Below, one piece after another: positions 17,043 through 24,740 of a stretch of 64,000 nt of DNA. Source of the DNA: Alphaproteobacteria bacterium (GTDB lineage: Bacteria; Pseudomonadota; Alphaproteobacteria; Caulobacterales; Aquidulcibacteraceae); NCBI GenBank assembly GCA_027485915.1, contig JAIXQA010000048.1, positions 29,970 to 93,969 of the forward strand, written 5' to 3'. The position numbers and the translations under genes were made by a program. The notes beneath the pieces were generated by a model, which saw only the letters and a program-made list of their open reading frames with translations, made no database searches and had not been told where the DNA came from. Numbering within the stretch: the stretch's first letter is position 1; each line of letters begins with the position of its first letter.

Positions 17043-17704
17043 CAGCTTCGGTTTGGGTCAAGTCGGCGGAGTTCGCCCAATATGGCCTCGCTTGCCTGCG
17101 CACTGGTGGGTCTGGCCTGACCAAAATCACGCTGTCGATTTTCCACATAGTCGCGCAAAAAGGCTCTGCCTCGTGCAACCCGGCTTTTGACCGTGCCAAT
17201 GGCGCAACCGATGATTTGCGCTGCCTCTTCATAGGCAAAACCGCCAGCACCAACCAGGATCAGCGCTTCACGTTGTTGCGCTGGCAGGGCTTGAAGGCCA
17301 GCGGCCAATTCGGCCAAAGCCATATGGCCTTGTTGGGCGGGCTCACAGACCAAAAGCTTGTCTGCCGCATCCGGGTCCCAAGGGGCTACGCGCCGTTGTT
17401 TGCGACACCAAGAATAATAATGGTTGCGCAGGATGGTAAAAATCCAAGCCTTAAAGTTGGTGTTGGGCAAATAGCTCGCACGCGCCGCCCAAGCTTTTGC
17501 CAAAGCTTCTTGTGCCAAATCATCAGCCAGATCAGCCCGCCCACACAGGCCGCGGGCGAACGCACGCAGGGGCGGGATAACCAAGACGAGCTTTGAGGCA
17601 AACTCAGCGGCCAGGGTGCGCGCTAACTCCACGTCCGCTTCCGGCAGTTTAATCGGCTGAATCGCGACACCCCGACGGGCAAAATGCAATCGTTCTCCGG
17701 TCAT
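17042..17704 (-). CDS. ecfG: General stress ECF sigma factor EcfG
   Basis: 220 residues. The sigma-2 region (about 38-105) has DDLAQEALAKAWAARASY and FKAWIFTILRNHYYSWCRK. The sigma-4 region (about 145-200) has LPAQQREALILVGAGGFAYE and IGTVKSRVARGRAFL. This layout and the overlap with nepR (ATGA, 17701-17704) identify the EcfG group that drives the alphaproteobacterial general stress regulon from GGAAC-N16-CGTT promoters. The N-terminus is about 35 residues longer than the minimal sigma-2 domain, common in EcfG proteins. NepR sequesters it until phosphorylated PhyR displaces it. Confidence 0.93.
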   Translation of the reverse strand: MTGERLHFARRGVAIQPIKLPEADVELARTLAAEFASKLVLVIPPLRAFARGLCGRADLADDLAQEALAKAWAARASYLPNTNFKAWIFTILRNHYYSWCRKQRRVAPWDPDAADKLLVCEPAQQGHMALAELAAGLQALPAQQREALILVGAGGFAYEEAAQIIGCAIGTVKSRVARGRAFLRDYVENRQRDFGQARPTSAQASEAILGELRRLDPNRS

Positions 17705-17907
17705 GCGCTAGGCTCGATCTCTGCTGCATCTGACGCAGCTTCGAGGGCAGCATCAATCTGGGCGAGAAGATCGCTAAAATCATCGGGCACGGGTTCGAGC
17801 AGGACTTCGCGGTAGAGGGTGCGAAGGCCCGCCACAATTGGGTCGTCATTCAGGTCAGGGGTAACATCATGCGGTGTATCGATTGGCGGAAATGGCGACT
17901 GAGGCAC
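17701..17907 (-). CDS. nepR: Anti-sigma factor NepR
   Basis: 68 residues with the NepR core LRTLYREVLLEPVPDDFSDL followed by LLAQIDAAL. NepR binds EcfG and keeps it inactive; phosphorylated PhyR titrates NepR away. The start is a GTG at 17907 placed immediately after an in-frame stop, without a clear ribosome site, so the true start could be slightly downstream. The stop overlaps the ecfG ATG. A perfect EcfG-type promoter at 18020-18044 lies 113 bp upstream, giving positive autoregulation and a leader of about 105 nt. Confidence 0.92.
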   Translation of the reverse strand: MPQSPFPPIDTPHDVTPDLNDDPIVAGLRTLYREVLLEPVPDDFSDLLAQIDAALEAASDAAEIEPSA

Positions 17908-18019
17908 TCAGCGAGTCCGTTCTGTGATAAGGCGCTTCTCGATCCCGCTGGATCAAGGTGGCGCGAGCAAGTCTTCAGCAGGGTCGGGATAGGTTTCAGG
18001 CCACCCCAGATGGGGATTA

Positions 18020-18044
18020 AACGCGGCCGTTTCCAAATCGTTCC
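18020..18044 (-). promoter_or_regulatory. EcfG-type promoter for nepR-ecfG-kinase
   Basis: Reverse-strand GGAAC (18044-18040), 16 bases, CGTT (18023-18020): perfect consensus. Its -35 is only 8 bp from the -35 of the phyR promoter on the other strand. Confidence 0.85.
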
Positions 18045-18052
18045 ACAGGACG

Positions 18053-18077
18053 GGAACTTATTTCCAAGATGGGCGTT
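18053..18077 (+). promoter_or_regulatory. EcfG-type promoter for phyR
   Basis: GGAAC (18053-18057), 16 bases, CGTT (18074-18077): perfect consensus. The implied start near 18084 leaves a 23-nt leader containing GAGGAG before ATG 18107. Confidence 0.85.
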
Positions 18078-18106
18078 GTCGCGGTGCAAGCCTTGAGGAG
18101 AATTCC

Positions 18107-18865
18107 ATGTCAACAGTAGCCAATTTCGGCCCGCACCTTCCCATCCTGCGCCGTTATGCGCGCGCTATGACTGGTTCGCAAGTCAGCGGGGATGCCTGTG
18201 TTCGAGCGGCATTAGAGGCCATTCTGGCAGCACCCGCCCAAATCTCTACGGCCCATCCTCCGAAGGTTGAATTGTTCCGATTATTCCACGCGGTTTGGAC
18301 CTCAGTCGCCCCCGCGTTGGACCCAAAATTGCGACCCGAGCGAAGTGCCCTCCTGCTCACGGCCGTTGAGGGCTTTAGTCATGATGAAGCTGGGATCGTC
18401 CTAGGTAAATCGGCCCTTGTTGTCGGGGAAGAAATTCTGAAGGCGCGCGCGGCCATCCAATCTGAATCGATTGGCCAAGTTCTCATCATCGAGGATGAAT
18501 CGATCATTGCTATGCACTTGCAAGCGCTGGTGGAAGACCTCGGCCACCGCGTCATCGGTGTCGCCACAACGCGGCTTGAGGCCGTGCGCCTTGTTGAGCA
18601 AACCCAACCTGACCTTGTCCTCGCCGATATACGCTTGGCTGACGGTTCATCTGGGATTGATGCGGTGGCAGATATTTTGACCCTTTGTGATGTACCTGCG
18701 ATTTTCATCACGGCGTTTCCAGAGCGTCTCTTGAGCGGCGAGACTTTAGAACCGACCTATTTGATCACCAAGCCTTTCCTGCCTGAAACGGTAACAGCGA
18801 CGATCAGCCAGGCCATGTTCTTCCATCGCGAAACCCAGCGGGAGCAGTCGGCGAACCGCGCTTAG
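18107..18865 (+). CDS. phyR: PhyR general stress response regulator
   Basis: 252 residues in the inverted order typical of PhyR: an N-terminal sigma-factor-like domain (about 1-118, with RSALLLTAVEGFSHDEAGIV) followed by a receiver domain (about 123-245). The receiver has Glu129/Asp130, phospho-acceptor Asp174 in VLADIRL, the FITAFPERLL segment and Lys222 in TKPF. When phosphorylated, the sigma-like domain binds NepR and frees EcfG. GAGGAG lies eight bases before the ATG. It is divergent from nepR-ecfG, with EcfG promoters facing both ways. A TTCG-loop terminator follows. Confidence 0.95.
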   Translation: MSTVANFGPHLPILRRYARAMTGSQVSGDACVRAALEAILAAPAQISTAHPPKVELFRLFHAVWTSVAPALDPKLRPERSALLLTAVEGFSHDEAGIVLGKSALVVGEEILKARAAIQSESIGQVLIIEDESIIAMHLQALVEDLGHRVIGVATTRLEAVRLVEQTQPDLVLADIRLADGSSGIDAVADILTLCDVPAIFITAFPERLLSGETLEPTYLITKPFLPETVTATISQAMFFHRETQREQSANRA

Positions 18866-18898
18866 GCTTTCTTCTTTCCACCATCATCGACATGCGAA

Positions 18899-18930
18899 GG
18901 CCCGACCAATTCGTTGGCCGGGCCGTTTTC
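18899..18930 (+). terminator. Intrinsic terminator of phyR
   Basis: GGCCCG (18899-18904) pairs with CGGGCC (18919-18924), with inner CCAA/TTGG pairs closing a TTCG tetraloop, followed by GTTTTC. Confidence 0.75.
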
Positions 18931-18957
18931 GTGATGCGAAAAGCGCGAGGCTTGTGT

Positions 18958-19539
18958 TTAACGTGGACTATTGATGATCACTTGCGCGATGAGACCACCG
19001 ACAATGGCAGCGAGCAGATAATCACCGCGATCATCCTCAACCCAACGATAGCCACGAGGCGGGGCACGCAGATTGTGGCCCCGATAGTCAAGTTCGGCGA
19101 AGCGCTGGTTATAGCCGCCTAAGCTTTGGCCCCGTGTCCAAGGGCGATAACCCATAGAGAAGCCGCGCTGACGCATTTGCCATTGTGAAGGCTGACCATA
19201 ACGCCATTGGTTTTTGTTGTTGTAATAGCCATTATGGACACCTTGGTCCCACGTGGCACCACGACGGGTATCACGCCAAGACTTACGGTCTTGGTTCAGT
19301 TCGCGGCGATCTTGACGAATGGCGGCCTCGCGCTGATCCAAGCGATCGTCGCGGCGTTCCATCGTGCGGTCTTGGGCGTCAGAGCGCTCACGACGACTAG
19401 GCTGGCCATTTTGATCGACCCAGCCACCCCCTGCCCGGCCGAACTCAATGCGAGCAGGCTGTGCCATGGCGGCAGGAACAAAGAAGGCAGGCGACAGCAC
19501 GGCTGTCGCCAAAAGAAGGGCACTGATTTGACGTTTCAT
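18958..19539 (-). CDS. RcnB-family periplasmic protein
   Basis: 193 residues from ATG 19539, which has AAGGA upstream. Signal peptide about 1-27, ending PAAMAQ. A long charged Arg/Asp/Gln-rich section follows (residues about 45-95, REAAIRQDRRELNQDRKSWR). The C-terminal RcnB pattern ends with RAPPRGYRWVEDDRGDYLLA and a hydrophobic tail AAIVGGLIAQVII. RcnB was described as a periplasmic nickel/cobalt homeostasis protein; the family is broad and metal binding here is not evident. It is downstream of the entericidin-like gene by 39 bp and probably shares its EcfG-type promoter. Confidence 0.8.
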   Translation of the reverse strand: MKRQISALLLATAVLSPAFFVPAAMAQPARIEFGRAGGGWVDQNGQPSRRERSDAQDRTMERRDDRLDQREAAIRQDRRELNQDRKSWRDTRRGATWDQGVHNGYYNNKNQWRYGQPSQWQMRQRGFSMGYRPWTRGQSLGGYNQRFAELDYRGHNLRAPPRGYRWVEDDRGDYLLAAIVGGLIAQVIINSPR

Positions 19540-19578
19540 TAGAATTGTCCTTCGGGACACGAGCCTAAAGCTCTAGTT

Positions 19579-19800
19579 TCAGTATGGCTTGGCGCGTGCA
19601 GCTGCCTTGCGGTCAGCTTCGTCTTTCGCGTCTTGCTTAGCTTTTGAGGTCGCGATGTCGGATTGAACCTTGCTAGCCGCATCGCTAACCACTTCGCCAC
19701 CAGCGCTCACATCCCGGCCAGCACCACGAATGGTGTTACAGGCGGCAAAAGAGGTGACGCTCAACATCGTCAAACACAAGATCAGGATTTTCGGTTTCAT
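19579..19800 (-). CDS. Entericidin-like small lipoprotein
   Basis: 73 residues with a lipoprotein signal (MKPKILILCLTMLSVTSFAA followed by Cys), then NTIRGAGRDVSAGG, the hallmark of entericidin A/B proteins, and a Lys/Asp/Ala-rich tail much longer than in classical entericidins (about 45 residues). Entericidins are stress-induced envelope lipoproteins. AAGGAC precedes the ATG. A perfect EcfG-type promoter lies 50 bp upstream; the RcnB-like gene follows in the same unit. Confidence 0.8.
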   Translation of the reverse strand: MKPKILILCLTMLSVTSFAACNTIRGAGRDVSAGGEVVSDAASKVQSDIATSKAKQDAKDEADRKAAARAKPY

Positions 19801-19849
19801 GGTTTTAGTCCTTAGGCCGCTGGCAAGATTGCTCAGCCTATGGAAGCGA

Positions 19850-19874
19850 AACGTATCAACGCAGCCTTGGTTCC
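19850..19874 (-). promoter_or_regulatory. EcfG-type promoter for entericidin-RcnB unit
   Basis: Reverse-strand GGAAC (19874-19870), 16 bases, CGTT (19853-19850): perfect consensus, about 50 bp before the ATG at 19800. Confidence 0.8.
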
Positions 19875-19887
19875 AAACACACCCCGA

Positions 19888-22470
19888 TTAGCTGGCGACA
19901 AAAGGTTCAATCCCCCCCAAAGCTTTGGCTATCGAATCCTTTGTATAGGGCTTGGTAATGAAGGGCCGCGCATTTTGATCGGACGGATAATTGATGCCGC
20001 TGCCATAGCCAGTGGCGAAGATGAAGGGCACTTCCATCTCAAACAGGCGATCGGCAATCGGGAAGCTATTCTGATTGCCCAGATTTACATCCAACAAAGC
20101 AAAGCTCGGCTTTTCTAAGTCTAGAATGGCGAGTGCATCTTTCACATTACTGGCGACAAGGACACGCTCTGCCCCTAGGCTCAACAGCATGGCTTCTGCA
20201 TCAAGAGCGATGATAAGATTATCTTCGACCAGCAAAACATGGCCCTTCAATCTGCCAGTTTGGGGCGTATCGGCCGTCGTCGTCGCGGGATTGATCGGTT
20301 TTTCCTCCATGACAATGAATTGCGCGGGAACTGAGAAGCTAACCCGCACACCGGTAGCCAGAAAGGCAATTGAAGACTCCCCACCTAGCTCATGGGGGAT
20401 AGAGGCTTCAATAATGGTCGAGCCAAAACCTCTATGGGTTGGGACCGTGACGGGTGGGCCACCAATTTCTACCCAACGGGCGATTAAGTCCCCTTGTGGG
20501 CCGATCTGCCAAGAAATATCGACATGGCCCCCTTCCCCACAAAAAGCACCATATTTGGCTGCGTTGGTAATGAGCTCATGGATAACCAAGGCAAGTGTTG
20601 AGAAGGCTTGAGGGATCAAAAGAACCGGCGGGCCCGACATGTGGATCGTGTTCCAAGCCGGACCCAGATAGGCTTCAGCTTCGGTTGCAATCAAGGTTTC
20701 AAAGGAACCAGGGCCCCAATTCTTGGCAGTGATCTGATCATGAGCGCGCGCCAGAGCATGGACACGATCGCCCAAAACATCCGCAAACGTATTGATGTCT
20801 TTAGCATTGACGCGACTTTGTGAGATCAGCCCGCGGATCAGGCCCAAGATGTTACGCACGCGGTGGTTAAGCTCGGCAATCAGAAGATCTTGCGTCTGAC
20901 TGGCAGCCGTTCTCTCTGCTTCGGTTGCACTAATCAAGCGCAACACCACTTCCAACACCGTGACCTGTAAGGCTTCAGCTGCCCGCAATTCCGCATCTGT
21001 CCACGGCGTACTCTTGCCATGCAAGGTTTCTTGCCAGGCTTTAAAGCTCTTGCGCGGGCTGATGCGGACTTCGCCTTGGCCAAGCAATTCCACGGCCTTG
21101 GTTGGATCACCTGCCCATTTCACCGTCGATGCCGTCTCTTTACGAAAGAAGACAAGATAGTCGCGGGGGATGGTGGAAATCGGGATCGCCAACATACCCG
21201 CGGCCCGATCCTTAAAGCTATTTGCAAGCGGGCAGACGCTTTCGATCTCATTGCTACTATAGACGCGGCTTGCCGAGACGCCGTCCAGAAACTTCCGCAG
21301 CACCTCAAATTCTTCCAAAGTAGGGGTAGAGCCCTTGAGGGTGACGCTACCATCTATGCAAAAGGCTGTTCCATCGCAGGGGACGATATTGACCAATTGA
21401 TTGGCCAATTGTGCGACGTCCTTAGTTGCAACGCCCGCGAGAGCGACGGAGGCCAGAAGATCGGCAGTAATCTTACGGGTCGAGGCTTCAAAGGCGATCA
21501 GTTCTTCACGCTCACATCGATCAATGAGCAGAGCGAGGATTTGGCCAAAGACTTCTGCAGTCGTGCGCCGCTCATAGCCGATGGTTCGGGCAGTCATATG
21601 GTGACATGCAATCAAGCCCCACAGCGCCCCATTTTTCAAAAGCGAAACCGTCATGGTAGCCGCAACGCCCATATTGCGGAGATATTCAAGATGGATGGGC
21701 GAGTGCGAGCGGAGGCTGCTCATGGACAGGTCGGTCACCGCATCGGCAGACGATTCCGCTGCGACGAGTGGTGATGGCGTGCTGTCAATGTCCAGCAAGG
21801 TCCTTATAGGATTGCGGACTAACAATGCGCGGGCTTGCAGGGGAATGTCGGTGGCTGGATAGCGCAGACCTAAGAATGACTCCATCGATGGACGGCATCT
21901 TTCGGCAATTACCTCACCGGATCCATCTGGATGAAACTGATAAATCATAACCCGATCATAGCCAGTCAGAGCCTGCATCAGTCGGACCGCTTCATGGGTT
22001 AGATCGGTAACATGATGCTGATGCTGCACATGGTCGATCATCGACCGTACCATCGAGCCTGCATTTAACTCGCCGGTGTCTTCGCTCGGCTCTGCTTCCA
22101 ACAAGATGAGATCGCCACTGGTATGGACCGCCAAGTCAAAAGCTGAGCCATCTTCCTGGAGTACAATCGCAAACAATCGCTCGATGACGTCTTGCCGATA
22201 GAGGGACGATAGGCGATTGCGGATCGCATGCACAGCCTCTGGAAGGAGCAAGGCCGTTAGATTTGCACCCAGAATATCTTCAAGTGGGAGGTTGAGATAT
22301 TCCCGGCTATTGGACGAGGCCCTCTCAATGATCCAGTCTGGGGTCAAAGCGAGCAGAAAGCCGGCGCTTTGGATCGAGCCGATTTCGTGAATGCGTTCTT
22401 TATCGCAATTGGTCAGAGTTGGTGGTTCGGGGGGATGGGTGTTTAATGTAAAGGTCTTGGGCATAGCCAT
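19888..22470 (-). CDS. bphP: Bacteriophytochrome HWE histidine kinase with receiver domain
   Basis: 860 residues from ATG 22470. Photosensory core: PAS with TNCDKERIHEIGSIQ, where Cys22 is at the bilin-attachment position; GAF with YPATDIP and SHSPIHLEYLRNMGV; and a PHY region. The output is an HWE kinase (ELNHRVRNILGLIRGL, LVIHELITNAAKYGAF, RWVEIGG), then a receiver (VLLVEDN, FALLDVNLG, ITKPY). It senses red/far-red light through biliverdin. The heme oxygenase gene that makes the pigment is directly upstream. HWE kinases can phosphorylate PhyR-type regulators. A perfect EcfG-type promoter ends three bases before the ATG. A second in-frame ATG at 22464 could be a leaderless start. Confidence 0.93.
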   Translation of the reverse strand: MAMPKTFTLNTHPPEPPTLTNCDKERIHEIGSIQSAGFLLALTPDWIIERASSNSREYLNLPLEDILGANLTALLLPEAVHAIRNRLSSLYRQDVIERLFAIVLQEDGSAFDLAVHTSGDLILLEAEPSEDTGELNAGSMVRSMIDHVQHQHHVTDLTHEAVRLMQALTGYDRVMIYQFHPDGSGEVIAERCRPSMESFLGLRYPATDIPLQARALLVRNPIRTLLDIDSTPSPLVAAESSADAVTDLSMSSLRSHSPIHLEYLRNMGVAATMTVSLLKNGALWGLIACHHMTARTIGYERRTTAEVFGQILALLIDRCEREELIAFEASTRKITADLLASVALAGVATKDVAQLANQLVNIVPCDGTAFCIDGSVTLKGSTPTLEEFEVLRKFLDGVSASRVYSSNEIESVCPLANSFKDRAAGMLAIPISTIPRDYLVFFRKETASTVKWAGDPTKAVELLGQGEVRISPRKSFKAWQETLHGKSTPWTDAELRAAEALQVTVLEVVLRLISATEAERTAASQTQDLLIAELNHRVRNILGLIRGLISQSRVNAKDINTFADVLGDRVHALARAHDQITAKNWGPGSFETLIATEAEAYLGPAWNTIHMSGPPVLLIPQAFSTLALVIHELITNAAKYGAFCGEGGHVDISWQIGPQGDLIARWVEIGGPPVTVPTHRGFGSTIIEASIPHELGGESSIAFLATGVRVSFSVPAQFIVMEEKPINPATTTADTPQTGRLKGHVLLVEDNLIIALDAEAMLLSLGAERVLVASNVKDALAILDLEKPSFALLDVNLGNQNSFPIADRLFEMEVPFIFATGYGSGINYPSDQNARPFITKPYTKDSIAKALGGIEPFVAS

Positions 22471-22472
22471 TA

Positions 22473-22497
22473 AACGCCTCAAGAGTTGATTGGTTCC
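22473..22497 (-). promoter_or_regulatory. EcfG-type promoter abutting the phytochrome start codon
   Basis: Reverse-strand GGAAC (22497-22493), 16 bases, CGTT (22476-22473): perfect consensus in the gap between the heme oxygenase stop and the phytochrome ATG. Transcription would begin at about 22466-22464, at the second in-frame ATG. Confidence 0.65.
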
Positions 22498-22514
22498 CGC
22501 GAGCGAAAGGCGCG

Positions 22515-23105
22515 CTAAACCAGAAAGGGTGCAAAGTCCGTTCTCGGCATCATCCACGTGTCAAAAAGCTGAAAACTGGCCAGAGCGGCCTCAAGTGCTT
22601 GGTCTTGGGCATCTGGTTCACTAAGACCATCGAGCGCACGACACAGCCTCTGCCAAGCCGCGCCGTCGCCATGGCCGCCTTGAAAAAAGCTGCGCCCTGA
22701 GGCCTTATCTCCACACAGATGATCCAGCTTGGCTGCCAAAGCCCGCCCACCCATCATGGAACCCTCGCGCACATAAAGCACACCCAAATATGCCCCGTAG
22801 GAGGTGATCTCGGTTTGTGCGATGTGGTCGGGATGGCCCAAGCCACTTGACCCTAAATCTTCCAAGTCCTGAAGGAGACGACGGCTGCGATAGTCGACTT
22901 TTGGTGCCTGTGGCCGCTCCGGGAAGGCGGCAGAATCCAAGGCCTGCTCTAGGCCAGAATGATACCCGTGCAGACGGCCAAGCAAGGCGAGATAGGCCGG
23001 AAGTGCAATCGTCTCATCCATCAATTCGTGAAAGCTTGTATGGTGGTGAAGTTGCTCGTGGATAGCCCGAGTGCCCTGCCGGAGGTGGTCGCGCGTGGTG
23101 CCCAA
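22515..23105 (-). CDS. Heme oxygenase (biliverdin-forming)
   Basis: 196 residues of the bacterial heme oxygenase fold: LRQGTRAIHEQLHHH carries the proximal heme His, and the distal-helix region is EITSYGAYLGVLYVREGSMMGG. The enzyme opens heme to biliverdin, the chromophore of bacteriophytochromes. The start is TTG 23105 with GGAG nine bases upstream; no in-frame ATG fits the N-terminus. It lies 45 bp before the phytochrome gene on the same strand, the common BphO-BphP arrangement. The frames end with LFDTWMMPRTDFAPFLV, close to the usual length. Confidence 0.9.
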   Translation of the reverse strand: MGTTRDHLRQGTRAIHEQLHHHTSFHELMDETIALPAYLALLGRLHGYHSGLEQALDSAAFPERPQAPKVDYRSRRLLQDLEDLGSSGLGHPDHIAQTEITSYGAYLGVLYVREGSMMGGRALAAKLDHLCGDKASGRSFFQGGHGDGAAWQRLCRALDGLSEPDAQDQALEAALASFQLFDTWMMPRTDFAPFLV

Positions 23106-23176
23106 GGTCCATCTCCGTTTTCAAGAGGTAAGATGACGCGCGCTTTGGGCGGCAAAGTCAATCTAAATCCGATTGT

Positions 23177-23611
23177 TCAACGCCGGGTAAGGACGATGAC
23201 GCCACCAATGGGCCCCTTGGGAAGGCGAATATCGGGGGCTAGGGCTGGCTCTGCCTCAAAACTTCCCTCTGAAAGCCCGCGCTCCAATAAAGTTGAGCGG
23301 ACACGATAGAGGCGTTGCTCCGCCACACGGGCATCGGCGGGTGCGCCATCATCACCTGAAACTGCCAACAACAAGATTCTGCGGCGCGGACAACGCAAGA
23401 GGCTATTGCTCAAGACCGACAATACTTGCGCCGCGCCGGGGCTTAAAGCTTCGTCTTGATTGGCGAAATAGATTTGGGTTGCCTCGCCTCGACAAATGCG
23501 ATCCCCCATCACGAGGTCTTTGTCCGGCTTGGTTGCAGGCATGGGGGACGCGCACGCCCCTAAACCCAGAGCAATGAGTGCCAAGCCAAAGAATGGAGGC
23601 TTGGCAGACAT
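23177..23611 (-). CDS. Small lipoprotein with OmpA-like features
   Basis: 144 residues from ATG 23611, which gives a lipoprotein signal MSAKPPFFGLALIALGLGAC. Longer frames run into dps and lack a signal. The rest contains IYFANQDEALSPGAAQVLSV and a RLYRVRSTLLERGL segment, reminiscent of the first half of an OmpA C-terminal peptidoglycan-binding domain but without the full NXXLSXXRA motif. It ends in IGGVIVLTRR. Probably an envelope protein; the family is uncertain. It follows dps by 19 bp and may be cotranscribed. Confidence 0.55.
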   Translation of the reverse strand: MSAKPPFFGLALIALGLGACASPMPATKPDKDLVMGDRICRGEATQIYFANQDEALSPGAAQVLSVLSNSLLRCPRRRILLLAVSGDDGAPADARVAEQRLYRVRSTLLERGLSEGSFEAEPALAPDIRLPKGPIGGVIVLTRR

Positions 23612-23630
23612 TAGCCACGATGTGTGATGA

Positions 23631-24113
23631 TTATGCCGATGGTGCGACATGGGACTCAACAAACCAAAGCTGTTGATCAATGCCGCGCGACATTTCTGTG
23701 AAAAGGTCCGACGTGTCGGCATCCCCAAATTTAGCGCATTTTGCGCTGGCTTCGCGCACCGATTGGCCAAAGGCAGCGAGGCTCCCAGCGACTGCAAACA
23801 CATGCTGGTTTTCATCGGCAAGGCCCAAATCATAGGGAACTAGAAATGAGTTCATGGTCGCGACTTGCACGGTGCCTTGTGCAACGCCACCAAGCCCACC
23901 CGCGCGCTCGGCCAACATATCCGAATAGGTCTCAACCTGCTCTGAAACACGATCAAAAAGCTCATGAATGGCGATAAAGTTTGGGCCGCGCACATTCCAA
24001 TGGGCTTGCTTGGTTTGGGCATGCAGATCAATGGCCGCCGCCAAATGCTTATTGAGCAATTCAATCGATTGGGCGCGGATGGTTTCATGCAGCGTATTGC
24101 GTGTCTTGTTCAT
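23631..24113 (-). CDS. dps: Dps-family ferritin-like protein
   Basis: 160 residues from ATG 24113, with AGGAG nine bases upstream. The Dps ferroxidase site is visible: AHWNVRGPNFIAIHELFDRV (His, His, Asp) and ETYSDMLAERAGGLGG (Glu). Dps dodecamers oxidise and store iron and protect DNA from peroxide. This fits the neighbouring superoxide dismutase and heme-degrading enzyme, both of which affect iron and peroxide. No EcfG-type promoter is visible in the 157 bp upstream. Confidence 0.93.
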   Translation of the reverse strand: MNKTRNTLHETIRAQSIELLNKHLAAAIDLHAQTKQAHWNVRGPNFIAIHELFDRVSEQVETYSDMLAERAGGLGGVAQGTVQVATMNSFLVPYDLGLADENQHVFAVAGSLAAFGQSVREASAKCAKFGDADTSDLFTEMSRGIDQQLWFVESHVAPSA

Positions 24114-24270
24114 GTGATAACTCCTAGGCCTATCCAATTGGGACGAAGGCACTCCAAACCCTCACCTAGGCGCGAAAGGCAGGACCACGATTGACGGGCG
24201 TCAAGTCGGTAAATCGTGCGCAGCCTTACCAGTCAAATCCATCAGCCAATCTGGCTTTTGGAGACACATT

Positions 24271-24738
24271 ATGAAATTGGTTCCTATTCTGGCCCTATGC
24301 GCCATCTCTGCCCTCGCCATCACATCAACGACGCAAGCACGCCCTGCAGCCGCGGCCGCCGCGCCAGCGCCCGCACCCTTAAGCGCAACGGCAACATTCA
24401 AAGCCACCAATATCGCAATTGGCGTCGGCTATAGCTGGGGCCACGGGGTGTTGAGTTATAAAGGTCGCACCTATCCATTCACCGTCAAAGGTTTGAGTGC
24501 TTTGGGAATTGGGGCGTCTAGCATCGATGGGACAGCTGAAGTCTACAAGCTGAAAAGCCTCGCCGATTTTGAAGGCGTCTATGGTGCCGCAGGCGTCGGG
24601 GCGACCGTCGGCCCAATTGGTGCCGGCACAGGTGGCCTAACCAATCGCAAGGGCGTGGAACTTCGCCTCAATACCCAAAGCGAAGGCTTGGAACTCACCT
24701 TGGCCATCAGCGGCGTCACGATTGAATTCGACAAATAG
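24271..24738 (+). CDS. Secreted protein of unrecognised family
   Basis: 155 residues with a signal peptide (about 1-23, ending TTQA) and an Ala/Pro-rich linker. The compact domain is rich in beta structure: AIGVGYSWGHGVLSYKGRTY, PFTVKGLSALGIGASS, AEVYKLKSLADFEGVYGAAG, ending LTLAISGVTIEFDK. I recognise a recurrent pattern but cannot name the family with confidence. It has no catalytic signature and is likely periplasmic. The next gene starts two bases after its stop, so they form one unit. Confidence 0.75.
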   Translation: MKLVPILALCAISALAITSTTQARPAAAAAAPAPAPLSATATFKATNIAIGVGYSWGHGVLSYKGRTYPFTVKGLSALGIGASSIDGTAEVYKLKSLADFEGVYGAAGVGATVGPIGAGTGGLTNRKGVELRLNTQSEGLELTLAISGVTIEFDK

Positions 24739-24740
24739 AA

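Noticed and set aside
17850..18113. Reverse-strand open frame of 87 residues over the nepR leader
   Set aside because: It overlaps both EcfG promoters and nepR in another frame and shows no protein features.
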